A DNA stretch of 64,000 nt. Origin: Allodiplogaster sudhausi (lineage: Eukaryota > Nematoda > Chromadorea > Rhabditida > Diplogasteridae). The stretch's first letter is position 1; each line of letters begins with the position of its first letter. The stretch spans positions 4,566,001-4,630,000 of the forward strand of contig CALZFC010000018.1 of the NCBI GenBank assembly GCA_945643635.1, written 5' to 3'. The position numbers were made by a program, and so were the translations under genes. Of this stretch, positions 1-11,684 are shown piece after piece. Below the pieces are notes generated by a model that saw only the letters and a program-made list of their open reading frames with translations, was not told the DNA's origin and did no database searches.

Positions 1-84
1 GATGTACTCGAAGGCTTGGACATCAATCTCTGGAAACTCGATCTCCTGCTCGTTCGACTCGTTGAAGTTGCCGTTGAACATTGC
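1..84 (-). CDS. BTB-domain protein, single internal exon (partial)
   Basis: Read on the minus strand, the sequence from 84 downward is an open exon encoding a stretch starting AMFNGNFNESNEQEIEF and continuing through PEIDVQAFEYI to the window edge. It begins right after an acceptor (revcomp of 85-90, aaatag). The peptide is closely similar to the BTB exon at 32122-32235 of the gene at 29.3 kb (MFNGKFKEADEQELDLPEID, then QTFEYI), so it is a paralogue of that gene or a fragment of one. BTB domains dimerise and often act as Cullin-3 adaptors, but nothing here shows the partner. The upstream exons would lie at higher coordinates. I see none between 85 and 540, so the copy may be truncated there. 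Confidence 0.7.
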
Positions 85-542
85 CTATTTAAATTGCCCA
101 CAATTACATACATACATACATCCGACCTATCTCATCCAGGATATTCACCACCGGCCTGTAGGCGGGAAAATATTTTTTAAATATCTTCTCTTGCAATGTT
201 AAAATAAATGAAAACAGCCATTTCAGTCCCTTTTCTCTGTTCGTTTGTCATTCTGTGAAGATTCCCGAAGAAATATCGAAGTATCGAAACAAAAATTTCA
301 CGTTTAACCATGTCATTTGTGTTATTTTAGATAGAAAATACAAGTAAACAGAAAACATGAGTATCAAATTCATATTCTACATCACTTTAACTCGGGGAAA
401 TGACGTCTTGATAAGAAATGAATGTGATATTCGTGCTCCCCGCGCTTCAAAACCCCTTAGGGTGAACCTAAGCAAAAAAATTTTCAAAACAATTTCAACA
501 TCTGGGTGGGAATAGCTGAATAGTACCCAAAAATAATTGTAG

Positions 543-1429
543 ATCATCCTCTACGACCAGAGCCGCGTGCGCATCAAGGACAACCTTGGCGTCGGCGATT
601 ACTACCACGCCAGCTGGGTCGACTCTTTCCAGCAACAGCGTCAGGAATACAACTATTTGAGATGATGTCAACATCAGAATGAATCAATATACTACGAGAT
701 ATGGCCAAGAGTGAAGTTCCCGGTAATCTGATTTGAAAAAAAGCGTATTCAGAATAATTCACATGGAAAAGTTTTTTTAAACACTGTGATCTACACTAGT
801 AGATAATTATGCACTGAAAATTAAATTCAAAATGAATTGAATATTCTTGCGTCAGGAGCAGAAATGAATTCAGGAGGCTACATCCTTGGCCAGACGCCCT
901 TCGACGAGGTGACGGAGTGCGACTTCTTCCGCATGGTCGCGGCCACCAAACCGCAGCTGATAGGGCCGACTGAGGCACTTTCCCATCTGAAGAAATATTA
1001 TTTGAAATATATTTTTGTTTGATAAATGTTATTGCAATCAAATTTACAGTCATAATAATCTCAAGAGAAATGTGTTCATGAATGGCCTTGAATAAATTCA
1101 TTTACAGCTAAACGGCGACCGCGTGATGAGGCAGTTCTGGCCGAAGAGTGAGAAGACGCTAGTTCAGCAAGGAGAAAGAAGGCTCGCCGTGCAGACCACG
1201 GAAAGCAACAAAGTTACTCTCTCCTCCGTTCATGCTCTCTCTCCCACTTTTCTCTCAATCTCCACTCTCTCACACACTCCTCTGCCTCTCTCCTCTCCCT
1301 CTTTCTCTCCCTCCACACCCACCCTCTTCTCTTCCACTCCCTCTCTCCCCTGCAGGACCGCGAGTCGAAAGTGTACGAGCTGGAGCTGACGGACAAGCTG
1401 GGCCGCGGATTGTGGCGCGTGCCTCTCAT
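543..1429 (+). pseudogene. Protein tyrosine phosphatase-like catalytic-domain fragment
   Basis: Three or four exon-like blocks match the N-terminal half of a classical PTP domain. 552-~632 reads YDQSRVRIKD, then DYYHASWVDSFQQQ, matching the family pattern YD..RV.L...DYINAS. It joins with a codon split C|GA to 883-~965 (GYILGQTPFDEV, then DFFRMVAATKPQLI), the counterpart of YI.TQGP...FW.M.....P. About 1109-1165 gives NGDRVMRQFWPKSEKT, like the ..QYWP segment. 1356-1425 reads [16 protein letters not shown]. No exon for the WPD loop or the HCSAGxGR signature is present. The donor after KPQLI is not obvious. At about 1430 the sequence switches to nucleoside hydrolase in another reading frame. I read this as a broken fragment carried in by a rearrangement. 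It cannot encode an active phosphatase. Confidence 0.6.
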
Positions 1430-2718
1430 GCGATGCTGTCCTCGTCTGCCTCGGCCCGCTCACCAACGTCGCCCTCGCGCTCAAACTCGACGACGACTTT
1501 GCGAATCGGCCAAGGAAGCTGGTCATCATGGGTGGCAACTACCTTGGCAAGCATATAAATATGATCACAAGTGGGAATAGAGCCAATTGATTAATGCAGG
1601 CGTTGGAAATGTACGTTCGGATTCGTCGGCCGAAGACCCGGAAGCGGCGTCGGCTGTTTTGGCGGAGATGAAAGTGCCCATCACAATTGTGCCGTGGGAT
1701 GGAATCTCGCTTCATGAAGTGGAGGTCAGTTCACTTAGAAGAGGATAATAATTAATAATTAATGTAAAATAATTAATGCAGGTCTAATTGCCCTGCGAAT
1801 AAACTGTTTCATTGAAATCTCATATAATTTTTTTAAATAATAATAAAAAAAGAATTTCAGCGTGATTGTTGCACAAAGCTATAGTTTTCTGTTCGTTAAT
1901 TTTTAGCCGTTGTCCTCATCTGAAACAATGTTTGCAAAAAAAGCACAAAATGCACTTGAATTAGCGAAAACGAGAGAAACGTTAAAGTCCATTTTTGGGT
2001 CCATTTTTAGAATAAAGGAATCGACTACTACAAAGGCTTCAGACAGGAAACTTTGCTATCCAAATATCTGAACGCCATATTCGATCTACCTCGAAAGTTC
2101 ATTGAGAAACACACTGAAGGGTACATACTTTACTGGAGTTCTAGACAATACGATCGATAGAGAAGGGCTTTTATCCCCAAATCGGTCTAATTCCAAAAAA
2201 AGAATAAATGTGATGTTTTACAGACAACTGCAGTTCTCTTATTGTGACGAAATTGCCATGGCAGTCGCCTTCGCTCCGGACCAGACGATGCTGGAGTTCA
2301 AGAAGCTTCGGGTTTACGTTGAGCTTGCCGGAACCTTCACCAGGTTGGGCTTAACACAATTCGATTAAATATTTAATCACTCATGGTCACTAAAGAGATA
2401 AATTGCAGATCGCAGATTGTGGTCGATTGGTTCGACCGAGTCGTATCTGACGACAGTAAACAGGAAGAAAACGACGCGGAATCTGGCGAGGATGACACGG
2501 ATTTTGGCAAGAAGCGACTTATCACATTTATGACCACGCCCAACGTTACATTCGTCAACGAACTCATTCTAAAAATGGTCATAGATCCGAAAGTTGAAGA
2601 CTCAGAGAACGCGGAAGAGAAAGAGGAAGGTAATGAACAAGAAAAAGGGGCTGAAGAACCAGAAGCGGAAAGTGAAAGAGCAACTGAACCGGAAAAAGAA
2701 GATGAAACAGAGAAATGA
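1430..2718 (+). pseudogene. Inosine-uridine-type nucleoside hydrolase, 5'-truncated copy
   Basis: Exons at 1430-1546, 1600-1724, 2011-2120, 2224-2343 and 2409-2718 match the nucleoside hydrolase at 17.1-19.3 kb exon for exon. Visible pieces are [46 protein letters not shown] and YCDEIAMAVAFAPDQTM. The first four exons of the family, including the DTDxxxDD calcium/ribose motif, are absent: the copy starts inside the fifth exon. Exon 1600-1724 lacks the five residues ANFNE of the paralogue, which sit in the conserved segment before DPEAA. It keeps AGTFTRSQIVVDWFDR, which the other copy has lost by frameshift. The end (2582-2718) is a Glu/Lys-rich acidic tail with no counterpart in the paralogue. 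The first intron starts with GC. Such hydrolases cleave ribonucleosides to base and ribose. This copy is almost certainly inactive. Confidence 0.75.
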
Positions 2719-3929
2719 AGATAAGGAAGGCTCCATGAAAAAGGAGGATGACAAAGATTCCGTTTCTAATTTTCCAACTTGTTGATGCAAAGGATTTTGG
2801 TATAAAAATTTGGCGCATTTTTTATTCTTGTTCACATTATACATTCACCAACATGGAATATTTAATACCTAAAATAGGTAATGTTTTGTGAAGTAGCAGG
2901 TAGAGAAGATTGTTTTACAATGTTTCCTACATGATTCTTCTGTGCGGGAAGATGACACTGAAACTGCAAGAAACGGGAGGAGACAGTCCGCACAGGACAA
3001 CTCACCATTCAGACGCGTATTTTGAATTAAACTGGACAGAAAAGTTAGTTTTACTTAAAGGATCTACTGGCAATTGGGACTGGAACCTGGGGCGTCGCCA
3101 TAATCTTGGCGTCACAGCGAACTATTTTGGTATTGCCTTAAAGGATGTCTCCGGCGAATGGATGGCTGAACAATTCAAAATAGACGTATGACCCATGAAG
3201 TGTCCCTTTCGCTGCCACTGCCATGAATGCATGCCTAGTTCTGTGCACGTCACGTTTTTGGAAGCCTGTGATCCTCTCATCTCACAATCAGTGCTGCGAT
3301 TCGCAATCTCTCCCCCAGAAATTGGCGGTTACAGAGGGAGTAAACCAGTTAAGAAAACTCCGGCCAAGATTGAAAACTGCTATTTTATATGAATTTTTGA
3401 ATAGTGGTTCAAAATTTACATTGAAATGCCCGACCGTTATCAATCGTTGTTTTCGGCACTTCAACATGGCAAGCGACGACCAGTAGGTTGTGCTCGCACC
3501 TTCGATTTTCGAGGTTGGGGTTCGATTCCCTTTGGTGACAAAGCTTTTGCTGCTAACTGCGCTGCGCGGGTTACTTTGAAATAACAAAAACAACGGCTGA
3601 TAATGGTCGTGCGTTTCCATGTAGATTTCTATGTAAACTTTATCCATTTTTCAAAAATTCATATAAAATCGCAAATGCGTCGAGCGCAGCTTAAAAATAG
3701 TTTAATATACATTTTTAAAGAAGGACTACATAGGAAACTTACTTAGATCGCGATTGGCTGGGTTATGGAAAGAGGCTTCCCTTGTAAGGTCCCTAAGACA
3801 GTAAAATGATTCTACAACATTTTTGTTTGCTGAAGCTTGCCCCAAGAGGTTATTTGAGGCGGGGAAACCGGATCTGAAGCTTATTTTTGTCTATATTGCC
3901 GTTTTCGAGAGTAACGCTAGTTTCCGATG
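2719..3929. other. Intergenic stretch without a recognised gene
   Basis: Short open frames occur (for example 2910-3191, +) but show no family resemblance, no convincing splice context and no GC-rich coding composition. The only structured piece noticed is the tRNA-like segment near 3468-3545. Confidence 0.4.
3468..3545 (+). repeat. tRNA-like segment, possible SINE head
   Basis: The segment contains an A-box-like TGGCAAGCGACG and, about 50 bp further on, a B-box-like GGTTCGATTCC. Between them is a perfect hairpin (ACCTTCGA TTT TCGAGGT) where an anticodon arm would lie. The acceptor stem does not pair well, so I do not call a tRNA gene. A decayed tRNA or the promoter head of a SINE is the best reading. 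Confidence 0.3.
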
Positions 3930-4370
3930 TAATATATTTGCTAGATAAAGCTTTACGGAGATAACATTAAACAGACGGTACTTTAACAGAAAGTATTTTA
4001 TCGACAGTGTACGTAAATAACAAGTAGAGAAAATTTTAGTTTCGGTACTAAACAAAGATACCACGTCTTGTGAGATAGAAAAGAAGCACCGGTAATTTTC
4101 AGCGCATCACTGAAAACACGTACATTGACAAATCAAATCCAAATAAATCATTGGTAAATGAGGGCAGAACATATGTAGCTCCCATGAGAACATGTATGTA
4201 TAATAATACTTTTCTTGGAATTGAATATTCTCAAAAAATAGACGAGTTGGATATCACTGTAAGATGTGAATAAGGCGGAACGAGTAATTCAAAGGTGTGT
4301 TGCTTTTCAGAGCTGCGTAAAAAAAAGATTCAATTTGATATCAAAGAGTCTAGATTTCTTCTACTTTGTC

Positions 4371-7300
4371 TCAGAATTTGGACAGCGTAATCATGATGGC
4401 GCCGACGGCAGTAACAGAGATCGCCGTGGCGAGTATCAGGAAGTTCTTGCGACCCTAAATTATTCTGATGCTCAATACTCTCGACTCTTGGTTCCACTCT
4501 ACATCTTTTTTCCCAATTGAAAAAGAAGAAGAGGAAATAAAGCACCACCGAGTCTTATTTCCACTCTCCATCTTTTTCCCAATTGAAAAAGAAGAGGAAA
4601 TAAAGCACCACTGAGTCTTGGTTCCACTCTCCATCGTTTTCCCAATTGAAAAAGAAGAGGAAATAAAGCACCACTGAGTCTTGGTTCCACTCTAAATCGT
4701 TTTCCCAATTGAAAAAGAAGAGGAAATAAAGCACCACTGAGTCTTTGTTCCACTCTCCATCGATTCCCAATTGAAAAAGAAGAAGAAATAATGTGCAAAG
4801 TTTGTTCTTCTGTCTCTCTTTTTCAATATTTCACTGAACTTTTCCATTTTCTCCTTTTCCAGCTCCAAATCTGGCCAGCAATGTTTCAGCTAACCTTGAT
4901 CTCCTTGAAAAGGAACACGGACCACATCGACGCAACCATTGCAGGGCAAACAGTGCTAAGCGGCATAGCAATAATCTGTAAGAATAAAATTGCTAATTTT
5001 TTGTAATTACTTTGTTATAATTAGCTACTCTTATGGCATTCTTTTTGGTGATATGAGATTTCTACTTGTGTGGTGGATTTATCGTATGTATAAACATATC
5101 ATTTCTGATATCTGATATACTTCATTTGCTCATAATCATTTACAAGGTGACAACTTGCACGCAGAATATTTATAAAATGAGCAATTTGTACTGAAATATT
5201 GTTGTAGTTTCTTTATTGTAAGAAAAGACGCTACTTGATCGAGGTGTTCGAAGGCGACGAAGTCCATCGTTACGGATATGCCGTAAATGAGACCCGAGAG
5301 CATTGCCGGCGCGGCCATTTCAGCCGTCACGAACGGGCGATTTCGTCTTATTTTACAGAGATTACAAATGAATGAGAAGAGGGAAAGAGAAAAAGATGAG
5401 TGAGAGTTGGTCGAGATGGCGAAAAGAGGAGTTAGGAGAAGGGTAATTGAAGTGAAGAAAGGTCATAATTGCATACTTGTAAATGCAGTTGACGGCAAAA
5501 ATGAGCGTGGATGTGATAATGGAGCCTACGCTGAACGAGAGCATGTAAGCAGCAGGATGAGGAGAGAGGATCAGGGTGGCTGAAACAGGAGAACAGTAAA
5601 GAGAGAGACAGATATTCTCTCACCATCAATATTGAAACACCTTTGCCATGAATTTACTACCGTGTAGAAAAATTACCATACTTAATAATTAAATGAGCAA
5701 GCAAATAAAATGAAGAAACTCGGCCACTGCTGCCGGCCTTCCTTGGCTGAACGCGTCAGAAAGTTTAAGGGCGTCGGCGTGTTCGCGTAGCATACGCCCG
5801 TGAAGCACGCGGCGACGATCGAGCTGAAATCGTTTCATTCATTTCCATTTTCATTCTTAATATTTTCGGCACACAAATAACCTGTCAAAAATATAACGTA
5901 ATAAAAAATTATTTTTTAATAATAAAAAAATATTTAAAAAGCCTGATGAAATATTAACAATAAGCTATACAGTAGTTTAATAGAATTTTATATATTCATA
6001 CAATAGAGCAAATACAAAATTGTGTTCTCGCTGCCATTAAACGCATACAGTATCTTCCGCTTGAGAGTGACGGTGTCGGACTTGCGCGGAACGGTGGCTT
6101 CGGCGTCGGCAAATTCGACGCCACCCGCAACGCCATCCTTGTCGTGAAGCGGAAGCGGTGCCACTTTCCGCTGTCGATTCGGCGTCGACTTAACGAACGA
6201 GCAGCAGACGCCACTGAAAATATATTTTCCGGAAATTTTTGAGCGTATATCTAATGCTTCATGTCAAATAAAATCACACGAAAACATCACTGTTATTTTT
6301 CTTATTCGATTGGTAATTACGATGAGTGACGACCACTTAGTGTAATTCCAGAGCGTTGTGGACTTTTCACCAAAGCCGCTCATCAACAGTAATTCGACCC
6401 ATTTTCCTGACAAATGAGACGTATTCGTGTTAGCTTTCTTCGCGTTGTCTGCGCTCATTTCATTTTTGATGTCTTGATAACTCAAAGAGCATTACTTACG
6501 TACTCGTTTGGAAAATTGGACAGAGACATTCCGACTGCCATTCATACATCGCAACTTTGGCTGATTCTGTGTCTGAGAACGCATGCTTTGTGGGAGATCG
6601 AGAAAGTGTGACCATTGATGCTTTAGCTGTGTAAAACACTTGATCATTTGAACGTACGTAGGGAAAGAGATAGGACAGATTGGAAATCCGACGGTTCAAA
6701 AACCGGTAATCTCAACAGCAATGATTATAATCACCTTACGCTTGATCGCTTTTTCAAGGCAATAAAATCGGAATCATCGACCACTGACAAGTGTTGAAAA
6801 CTGAAGACTCAAGAAATTCATCGAAATCTTGACCTCCATTTATTGGCTATGAATATGGCATCTCTTAGATACTTCACTTGTTGAGAGTACCGAAACCGGA
6901 TGAAGAGCTACGAATGAGGAGAAAAACGCTGCTATCCACTTAAAAAAAACCGTGATCAACAGAAAATGCGAGACGGTTACACCTATCTGCTTACTTCATT
7001 TCAAAGAATTTGCTCACAACGCTTTTCATCTTTTACACTCGGCTTAATATTCATTGTGCAAATGTGACTAGGGCACAATCAAGTTGAATTTCTAGCATAC
7101 CTGCGTAGGGAAGAGATACCGTTCTCCTAACGATTCTTACTCTCTAATGAAGAAGAAAAACTATTTAAAACGCACCCAATAATGATGACGCAGACGCCGA
7201 CTGCATTCACGAGATTATGTTCTGGCACTTCGGGCTTGAAGCCGAGAAGACCAAATCTGCATAAAAATTTGTTTTCTTTCGAATTAACAAAGAGAATAAG

Positions 7301-8392
7301 GATAATAAAAAAATTAACTAAATACGAATCCTAATAAATCATGTCTTTTCCGTTCAATTTAGTATCTCAAATTTCAACTTTCAAATTAGTAAACGTCGCC
7401 CTCTCTGGCCTCACTCACCTCGGCACCGCCCATCCGATGATGCACATGCTAACGTTCCAGAGCAGCGAGCCGGCAGCCATTCCAATTCCATTCATGATGA
7501 AGACGCAGAGCGAATTTCCTGAAAAGGAGGCAGTGATGAAAGGAAAATTATATTCATATTATTAAAATCGATAAAGCTAGCTCAATTATCAGAGAAAGAA
7601 CGACCATGTCAATGATATTTTTGTAGCTCAATACAGTATTCGAAAAAGGATTGTCAATATCTGGTTGAATACTGATTTACATAACACCCCCAATCGATCA
7701 TTTTGGCATATGGAAAAATAAAAGAACAAGTTATGTGTTCGTCGGACGCCTTATTTAATGGAGAACTAGCCCTTAGATATCAATGGTCAATGACAACTCA
7801 AAGGATTAGCACATTTTCCTTGCTTTACCAACGACTGTACACAATCTAAACATCCAGGATAGGTTCATTGTAAATAAAAATGCTGTTCTGTTCGTTTCAT
7901 AGGTTCATTGTAAAAAATTGCAGCATACACAGAAAACATTCAATAATTAATCAATTTAATTAATTCAATAATCACCATCAACACGTCAGTTTTCGTTATC
8001 TAAATAATGTTTATGATGCTGATAATTTCTCTTGTACCGAGGGAACAAATGACGCCGGAGAGCAGCGCTACTGGATAGATGCTGAGTGTCTCGTAGATGA
8101 ACGCTGAGATGAGGTACGGTATCAGGGCGGAGATTGTCATGATGAAACTCGCAAAGATGCCTTGAAAGCGGACAAAGAATCATTATTGCCTTATCTTACG
8201 AAAACAAATTAGGAAATGAATATAGGTGCCACGAGAAAAGCATAAAGAGCACAGCAGGATTTAGAAGAAGGAAAAAAGGCAATTCAAACCGTCTTTGGTC
8301 TCGAAGCGCTTGATCGGCACGAAGGTAGAGCCGTAGCCAACAATGGCCGCCACCGTCGCTACAACGCCAAGCGCGATGTTCTGCTCGGTCAT
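4371..8392 (-). CDS. TMEM144-like multi-pass transporter, copy A
   Basis: Ten exons on the minus strand: 8290-8392, 8038-8160, 7419-7518, 7176-7256, 6043-6213, ~5708-5823, 5477-5579, 5235-5346, 4895-4975 and 4371-4454. The start is the ATG at 8392 (MTEQNIALGVVATVAAIVGY). The N-terminus then reads GSTFVPIKRFETKDG, the hallmark of TMEM144-type membrane proteins (predicted carbohydrate transporters of the drug/metabolite transporter superfamily). Further family-like pieces are MAAGSLLWNVSMCIIGWA, FGLLGFKPEVPEHN and FLFKEIKGRKNFLILA. The C-terminus is GAIMITLSKF*. Phases agree between exons except at the junction of exons 6 and 7, where I cannot find a donor of the right phase, so a missed microexon or a base error is possible. 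The fifth exon carries a long hydrophilic loop. An AG acceptor lies 19 bp upstream of the ATG, compatible with trans-splicing or a 5' UTR intron. Confidence 0.82.
4490..4790. repeat. Minisatellite of about 63 bp in the last intron of copy A
   Basis: Nearly five copies of a ~63-bp unit containing TTCCCAATTGAAAAAGAAG and AAATAAAGCACCACTGAGTC lie in the last intron. The corresponding intron of copy B (11769-11857) lacks them. The expansion therefore followed the gene duplication, or was lost in B. Confidence 0.9.
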
Positions 8393-8454
8393 CTCAGCTC
8401 GGGCCACGGCTCTTTAAACAAATTAAATCTCTTGATGAATTAATAATTGCCCTA

Positions 8455-9049
8455 TGGTGCTATAAATCTAGGAAGAAAACGGGGCGAAAGTTGAGCTTAA
8501 CTTTTTAACAAAAAAGATTGAGGGTGAACTCTGAAAAGTGCCGATTAGTATGGAAAAGAAGAAAGATGGGCCCAACTTGCTCCAAAAAGATCCCATCTTT
8601 AAAAAGCAAGCTCAGCCAAAAAGTGGTCAACATAATGGTCAACTCTTTTTCTAACAGCAAGAGTGTGGAAGACGAGAGAGGGAAAAGGAAGCTATAAATC
8701 CGTTTGGTCTCTCATTTTTGTGTACTCTCTCGCCGAGAAAAAAGGTTGACCTCAAAATGCCAGTGAAAATGAGACATCGCGTCTCGATGCCTCCGTTTTC
8801 GTCTATTAGTCCCAGCCTCACACCTCGGCCTATGAGCATGCTATGAAAAACCCGCCCGACATCGGTTGCTTCCGAACCTTTGGGATGCTAGCTGCACTGA
8901 GCCGGTTTAATTACCCAAGTTTGAGGTATGCATTTGAATTCTATAAGAAAACTCGACGCGATTGTATTGAGAGTTGAACTCAACTCTGAAAAAAGTTCTA
9001 GACAAAAAAGTCGAGCTCAGCTTTCTTTCTTCCTAGATTAATAGCACCA
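8455..9049. mobile_element. 595-bp MITE with TGGTGCTATNAATCTAGG terminal repeats
   Basis: The left end reads TGGTGCTATAAATCTAGGAA and the right end is its inverted match (TTCCTAGATTAATAGCACCA). It is flanked by CTA on both sides (8452-8454 and 9050-9052). The paralogous site in unit B (around 15459, ATTGCTCTGTTTTAC) has no insertion and a single CTG. This gives an empty site and fixes the 3-bp target duplication. The element has no coding capacity. A related terminus, CTTCCAAGATTAATAGCAC, occurs near 36940. Confidence 0.85.
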
Positions 9050-9509
9050 CTATTTTACATATAAAACAAACCATTATTTATTGTCTTTCGTTTAATATTA
9101 AATACCTACTGTCATAAAAGCAGTAAGAGGCGCCAATGTTTGAATGATTGAATGAATTAGAAAGAAGATGTTGTAATTGTTCAACGAGGAAAGGAAACGA
9201 CAGCTTTACAAAAGGGGCGGTAAGAGCGGGAGCTACCACATTAGCAGAGGTGCTGATAAGAGAATTTGGGGAAAAGCCCTGAATGAAAGGATCAGGGGTG
9301 GGGCGGAGCTTAATCACCATTATTAAGGTCTGTTCGCCGAATAGCGTATTGCATGCTACACTCAAGCTCAGTTTCTCTTTTTTTTCTCTACCTTATCGGC
9401 CTCTTCTTTTTCTGCTGATTTTTTCCTACCCTCATTCTGGCGTCCTCCACGTGTGCCTTTTTAGAGAAATTCTGATGCAATGGAGAGAACGATGGAAATT
9501 GTGTTATAC

Positions 9510-9608
9510 TTGGACCATCGTGAATCGCCCTCTGTTTGATGCGATTTCGCCGTCAGGATAATACGCTCGTCCATCGGTTATCGAAGGCTGCTTGTCCGAG
9601 TCGCTCAT
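9510..9608 (-). CDS. Possible upstream coding exon or start of a separate gene
   Basis: Reading down from the ATG at 9608 there are 33 open codons, starting MSDSDKQPSITDGRAYYPDG and ending at a GT donor at 9509. It sits upstream of TMEM144 copy A on the same strand and straddles the edge of the tandem duplication; unit B has no counterpart. It could be an alternative first exon of copy A, but joining it in frame requires a poor acceptor. It may equally be chance. No family recognised. Confidence 0.25.
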
Positions 9609-10887
9609 TCGCCCGTTGTCCTTCTTCGCCTCTCTTGACTGCTACTCGACGGTGAAGTATCAACGCGCCAATTAGCTTAAGAAAAATGACGTAAGTAGTC
9701 AAGAACAACAAGAATCACGAGCCGTCGTCTCATTGTCAGTGACACTGGCGCGGGCACAAGAAGGCCCAGAAGAGTGGCAAATTAGCAAGAGATGTCTCTT
9801 GCTAGAGAATTGGTCTTGCTCAATAATGAGTCATTACTGTCCAAATACAATTCGAAGCCTTGATTATGCACCTCTCACCCGCCGATTAACAGATGGTCAT
9901 AAAAACGTGTGTAATTAAGCAGAAAATGCAAGTCGTTCGCCATCAAACAAATGGGCTCCTTATGGTTAGGTAATAACTGTACACAGTTCAGAGTACATTT
10001 CATGAAGGAAACCACGTCGCGCCTATCGATCACTCTGCAGAAAGCAGCTACATCAACCGGGGGGGGGGGGGAAGCGACAAGAGAGAGAAAAAATTGTGAC
10101 ATATGATCTGCTACATGGTATCTTGTGTTAATATATAAAAGAATATTGCTTAGTTAAATTCTTATATATATATATACATATGTATGTGACGCTACTATAC
10201 TGATTGGGGATATATTGAATTCCTATATCGAAGACTATAGTGAAATAGCACTGGATATTGTTGCACTGGACAGAGTCCATGATTCCTATTTTTATGTGCA
10301 TAGTTCTTTACTCTTCTCAAATAATTGCTGTGTGACACTGATCTGATCTAATAGCGCGTGATCTTGTGCTTAAGCTGGATAAAGAAGATCAAGGAACCCC
10401 AGGAGTTCAAAGAACCCAAGTACTGTATTGTTGAAGTATTCGTCGTCCTTTTGTCTACACGTCCCTTCCATTACACTCTTTTGTGCATTAATCCTTGGGT
10501 GTTAGGCTATGCATAATCATAAGGCTAATTGTAAGCCGAGACCCCAATCCACAGATCCTCTACGATTAGATCTATTGTGAACAGTAGAAGCCGTCGGATA
10601 GAAGATGGTCTACGATCATGCTCTTAATGGAGCGCGCTCTCCAAAAAATTATAAAATACTGGTTTGAATTGCCACTTTCACCCTGGGAGTAGGCGCTCTC
10701 TTATTTCGCAAGCCGCACAGCCGCACACGCTTAATAGCACGCTCCTCGAATGAGAGCTTTTCAATTTTCAATCAATTTATTTGATATTTAAAAAATTATT
10801 ATTTATTTAACAAATTTATTTACTTAAAATGTTGTTAGAATCGAAAGCTTCTAGGATGAATATGCTAAACAAAAATGCCTATTAAAG
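9609..10887. other. Spacer between duplication units, no gene recognised
   Basis: AT-rich sequence with a run of G at 10061-10071 and scattered TATATA/TATGTA tracts. I see no exon chain on either strand. Confidence 0.4.
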
Positions 10888-11003
10888 ACAAAGAATGACT
10901 TGAAGATTCAGCGAAGCTTCCTCGTCGTGCCCGATCTGCTGACCAAGAGCGAACAAAACTTCGCCTCGCTCCTGCCGCGTCACTTTCTCGTATAGCGACT
11001 CTA
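10888..11003 (-). pseudogene. Orphan exon-like fragment, unidentified
   Basis: A GC-rich island on the minus strand encodes ESLYEKVTRQERGEVLFALG and then QQIGHDEEASLNLQ, preceded by an AG acceptor (GTTTCGTTAG). Codon composition resembles the coding exons in this window. No neighbouring exons continue it, and the opposite strand is also open, so it may be a relic of a deleted gene beside the duplication boundary. I do not recognise the family. Confidence 0.3.
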
Positions 11004-11684
11004 ACGAAACGACGAGGATTCTTAAGGAAGTTTTTCTAATCTTTTTTGTTTTCTTTTATTTTTTTATTTTTATTTTTGGAATTCCTTGCACAAAGGTAAA
11101 ACATTCCGACAAGCCAAAAGAGGTTTACTTTGAAGCTTTACGAGATGTCTCTGTCAACGTAATATAACTGTACACTTTCGCTAACATTTTAAATCTATGT
11201 AAGCTTTCTTGTTGTCAGCAATTGTGATCAAGCGTTTTTTGTAATATTCTTGCTAGATAAAGCCTTATGGAAACAACTTTAAACAGACGTCTCGTACTGC
11301 ACTTTGTCGACAGTGTAAGCAAATAACAAGTTGAGAAAATGTTTGTTTTTTTAGTTTCGGTACTTAACAAAGATACCACGTCTTGTGAGAAGGAAAGGAA
11401 GCACCGGTAATTTTCAGTGCATCACAGAAAACACGTACACTCACAAATCAAATCCTAAGAAGGCATTGGTTAATGAGGGCAGATCAGCTATAACAAGAGA
11501 ACATTTATAATATTGCTTTTCTTGACATTGAATATTCTATAACGACAGACGAATTGGATATCAATGATAGAAGTGAATAAGGCTGAAAGTGCAATTCAAA
11601 GGGCTGTTGCTTTTCAGAGTTGGTGAAAAAGAAAAGATTCAATTTGATATGAAAAAAAAAATTCTAGATTTCTTCTCCTTTGTC

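Larger units (their letters stand above)
3930..9525. repeat. Tandem segmental duplication, unit A
   Basis: This unit is repeated in direct orientation at 11240-16380. The left edge is marked by the shared GCTAGATAAAGC (about 3939 and 11252). The right edge is marked by GCCTTTTTAGAGAAATTCTG (about 9459 and 16315), shortly after which the copies diverge. Each unit carries one TMEM144-like gene on the minus strand. Coding exons are more conserved than introns. Unit A has a private 595-bp MITE and a private minisatellite. Confidence 0.85.

Noticed and set aside
3288..3647. 119-codon ORF on the minus strand
   Set aside because: No family resemblance, overlaps the tRNA-like segment, and has AT-rich codon use unlike the recognised exons.
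4499..4798. ORFs with repeated FFFNWEN or PLLFQLGK blocks
   Set aside because: Reading frames through the 63-bp intronic minisatellite of TMEM144 copy A.
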